In this document: piece after piece, positions 4,877 to 5,101 of the stretch
Layout of the letters: each line of letters opens with the position of its first letter
Numbering within the stretch: position 1 is the first letter of the stretch
NCBI GenBank assembly: GCA_008081305.1
Contig: VMCP01000039.1
Coordinates: forward strand, 1 to 5,101
Length of the DNA stretch: 5,101 nt
Direction of reading: 5' to 3'
Source of the DNA: Bacteroidota bacterium
GTDB lineage: Bacteria > Bacteroidota > Bacteroidia > NS11-12g > UBA955
Made by a program: the position numbers and the translations under genes
Notes under the pieces: generated by a model
What the model saw: only the letters and a program-made list of their open reading frames with translations
Databases searched by the model: none
Told to the model about the DNA's origin: nothing

Positions 4877-5101
4877 TTAGTTACTTATCAACGGATATTT
4901 GAATTGCTTATTAGAGCCGGACACAATTAATGTGTAAACACCTGCAGTAAGATCAGCTTCTATCTTATACGTTGAAAGTGTAGAAAGTGACTTTTCCCAA
5001 ACCTGCTTACCGGATAAGTCGACGATCATTATTTCAACGTCGTTCATCGGCTCGTCCACGGTTAACATCCAGTATTGGTTACTCGGATTCGGATATAGTC
5101 G
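4877..5101 (-). CDS. Partial T9SS-exported protein, C-terminal type A sorting domain only
   Basis: The frame is open from the right edge to the TAA at 4879-4877 and gives the last 74 residues of a longer protein whose start lies outside the window. The visible part is almost exactly a T9SS type A sorting domain: RLYPNPSNQYWMLTV at the edge, VEIMIVDLSGKQVWEKSL in the middle, then IEADLTAGVYTLIVSGSN and the end QFKYPLISN. Known members use this beta-sandwich as a secretion signal that is removed, or exchanged for an anionic lipopolysaccharide anchor, after outer-membrane passage. The functional domains of this protein are not visible. The internal ATG at 5068 is not the true start, because the conserved YPNPS motif lies upstream of it. 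It lies on the same strand as the LamG gene, with 46 bp and a terminator between them. Confidence 0.92.
   Translation of the reverse strand, partial: RLYPNPSNQYWMLTVDEPMNDVEIMIVDLSGKQVWEKSLSTLSTYKIEADLTAGVYTLIVSGSNKQFKYPLISN

Overview
The window looks like a piece of a Bacteroidota chromosome, probably a marine Flavobacteriales-type relative. The evidence is the AT-rich sequence, two C-terminal type IX secretion (T9SS) sorting domains of the YPNPS/FPNPS type, a perfect Bacteroidota-style -7 box (TATATTTG) before the tRNA gene, GCDS-type surface-protein repeats, and start sites that mostly lack a Shine-Dalgarno sequence. No insertion sequence, CRISPR array, integrase or other mobile element is visible. 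The genus assignment is inference.

Layout, left to right. (1) Positions 1-490, minus strand: the first 163 codons of a secreted protein that runs off the left edge, with a clear signal peptide, a strong Shine-Dalgarno sequence and a candidate promoter. (2) 595-1044, minus: a GNAT acetyltransferase of the diamine N-acetyltransferase (SSAT) type. (3) 1106-1489, plus: a small lipoprotein with a lipocalin-like or DUF5640-like beta-rich body, divergent from the acetyltransferase across 61 bp. (4) 1508-1538: a bidirectional terminator serving both the lipoprotein and the tRNA. (5) 1540-1613, minus: a tRNA with anticodon CAU, more likely tRNA-Ile2 than elongator tRNA-Met, with its own promoter at 1628-1659. 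(6) 1746-2651, plus: a class IV (HDAC11-like) deacetylase with a GTG start. (7) 2659-4830, minus: a 723-residue T9SS-exported protein made of a LamG domain, six degenerate Cys...GCDS repeats, an Ig/PKD-like domain and a sorting domain. (8) 4847-4873: a terminator. (9) 4877-5101, minus: the C-terminal T9SS sorting domain of another exported protein that enters from the right edge. No stretch over 300 bases lacks a gene; the longest gaps are 1614-1745 and 491-594.

How the genes relate. The region is mostly small independent units rather than one operon. Two, and perhaps three, gene products go to the cell surface or outside, and the lipoprotein is anchored in a membrane. The two cytoplasmic enzymes have opposite chemistry (acetyl addition and acyl removal), but they are on opposite strands and separated by two other genes, so a shared pathway is only a hypothesis. 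I found no convincing undescribed system. The most useful second looks are the CAU tRNA identity, the terminator hairpin immediately ahead of the LamG gene, and the degenerate repeat array.
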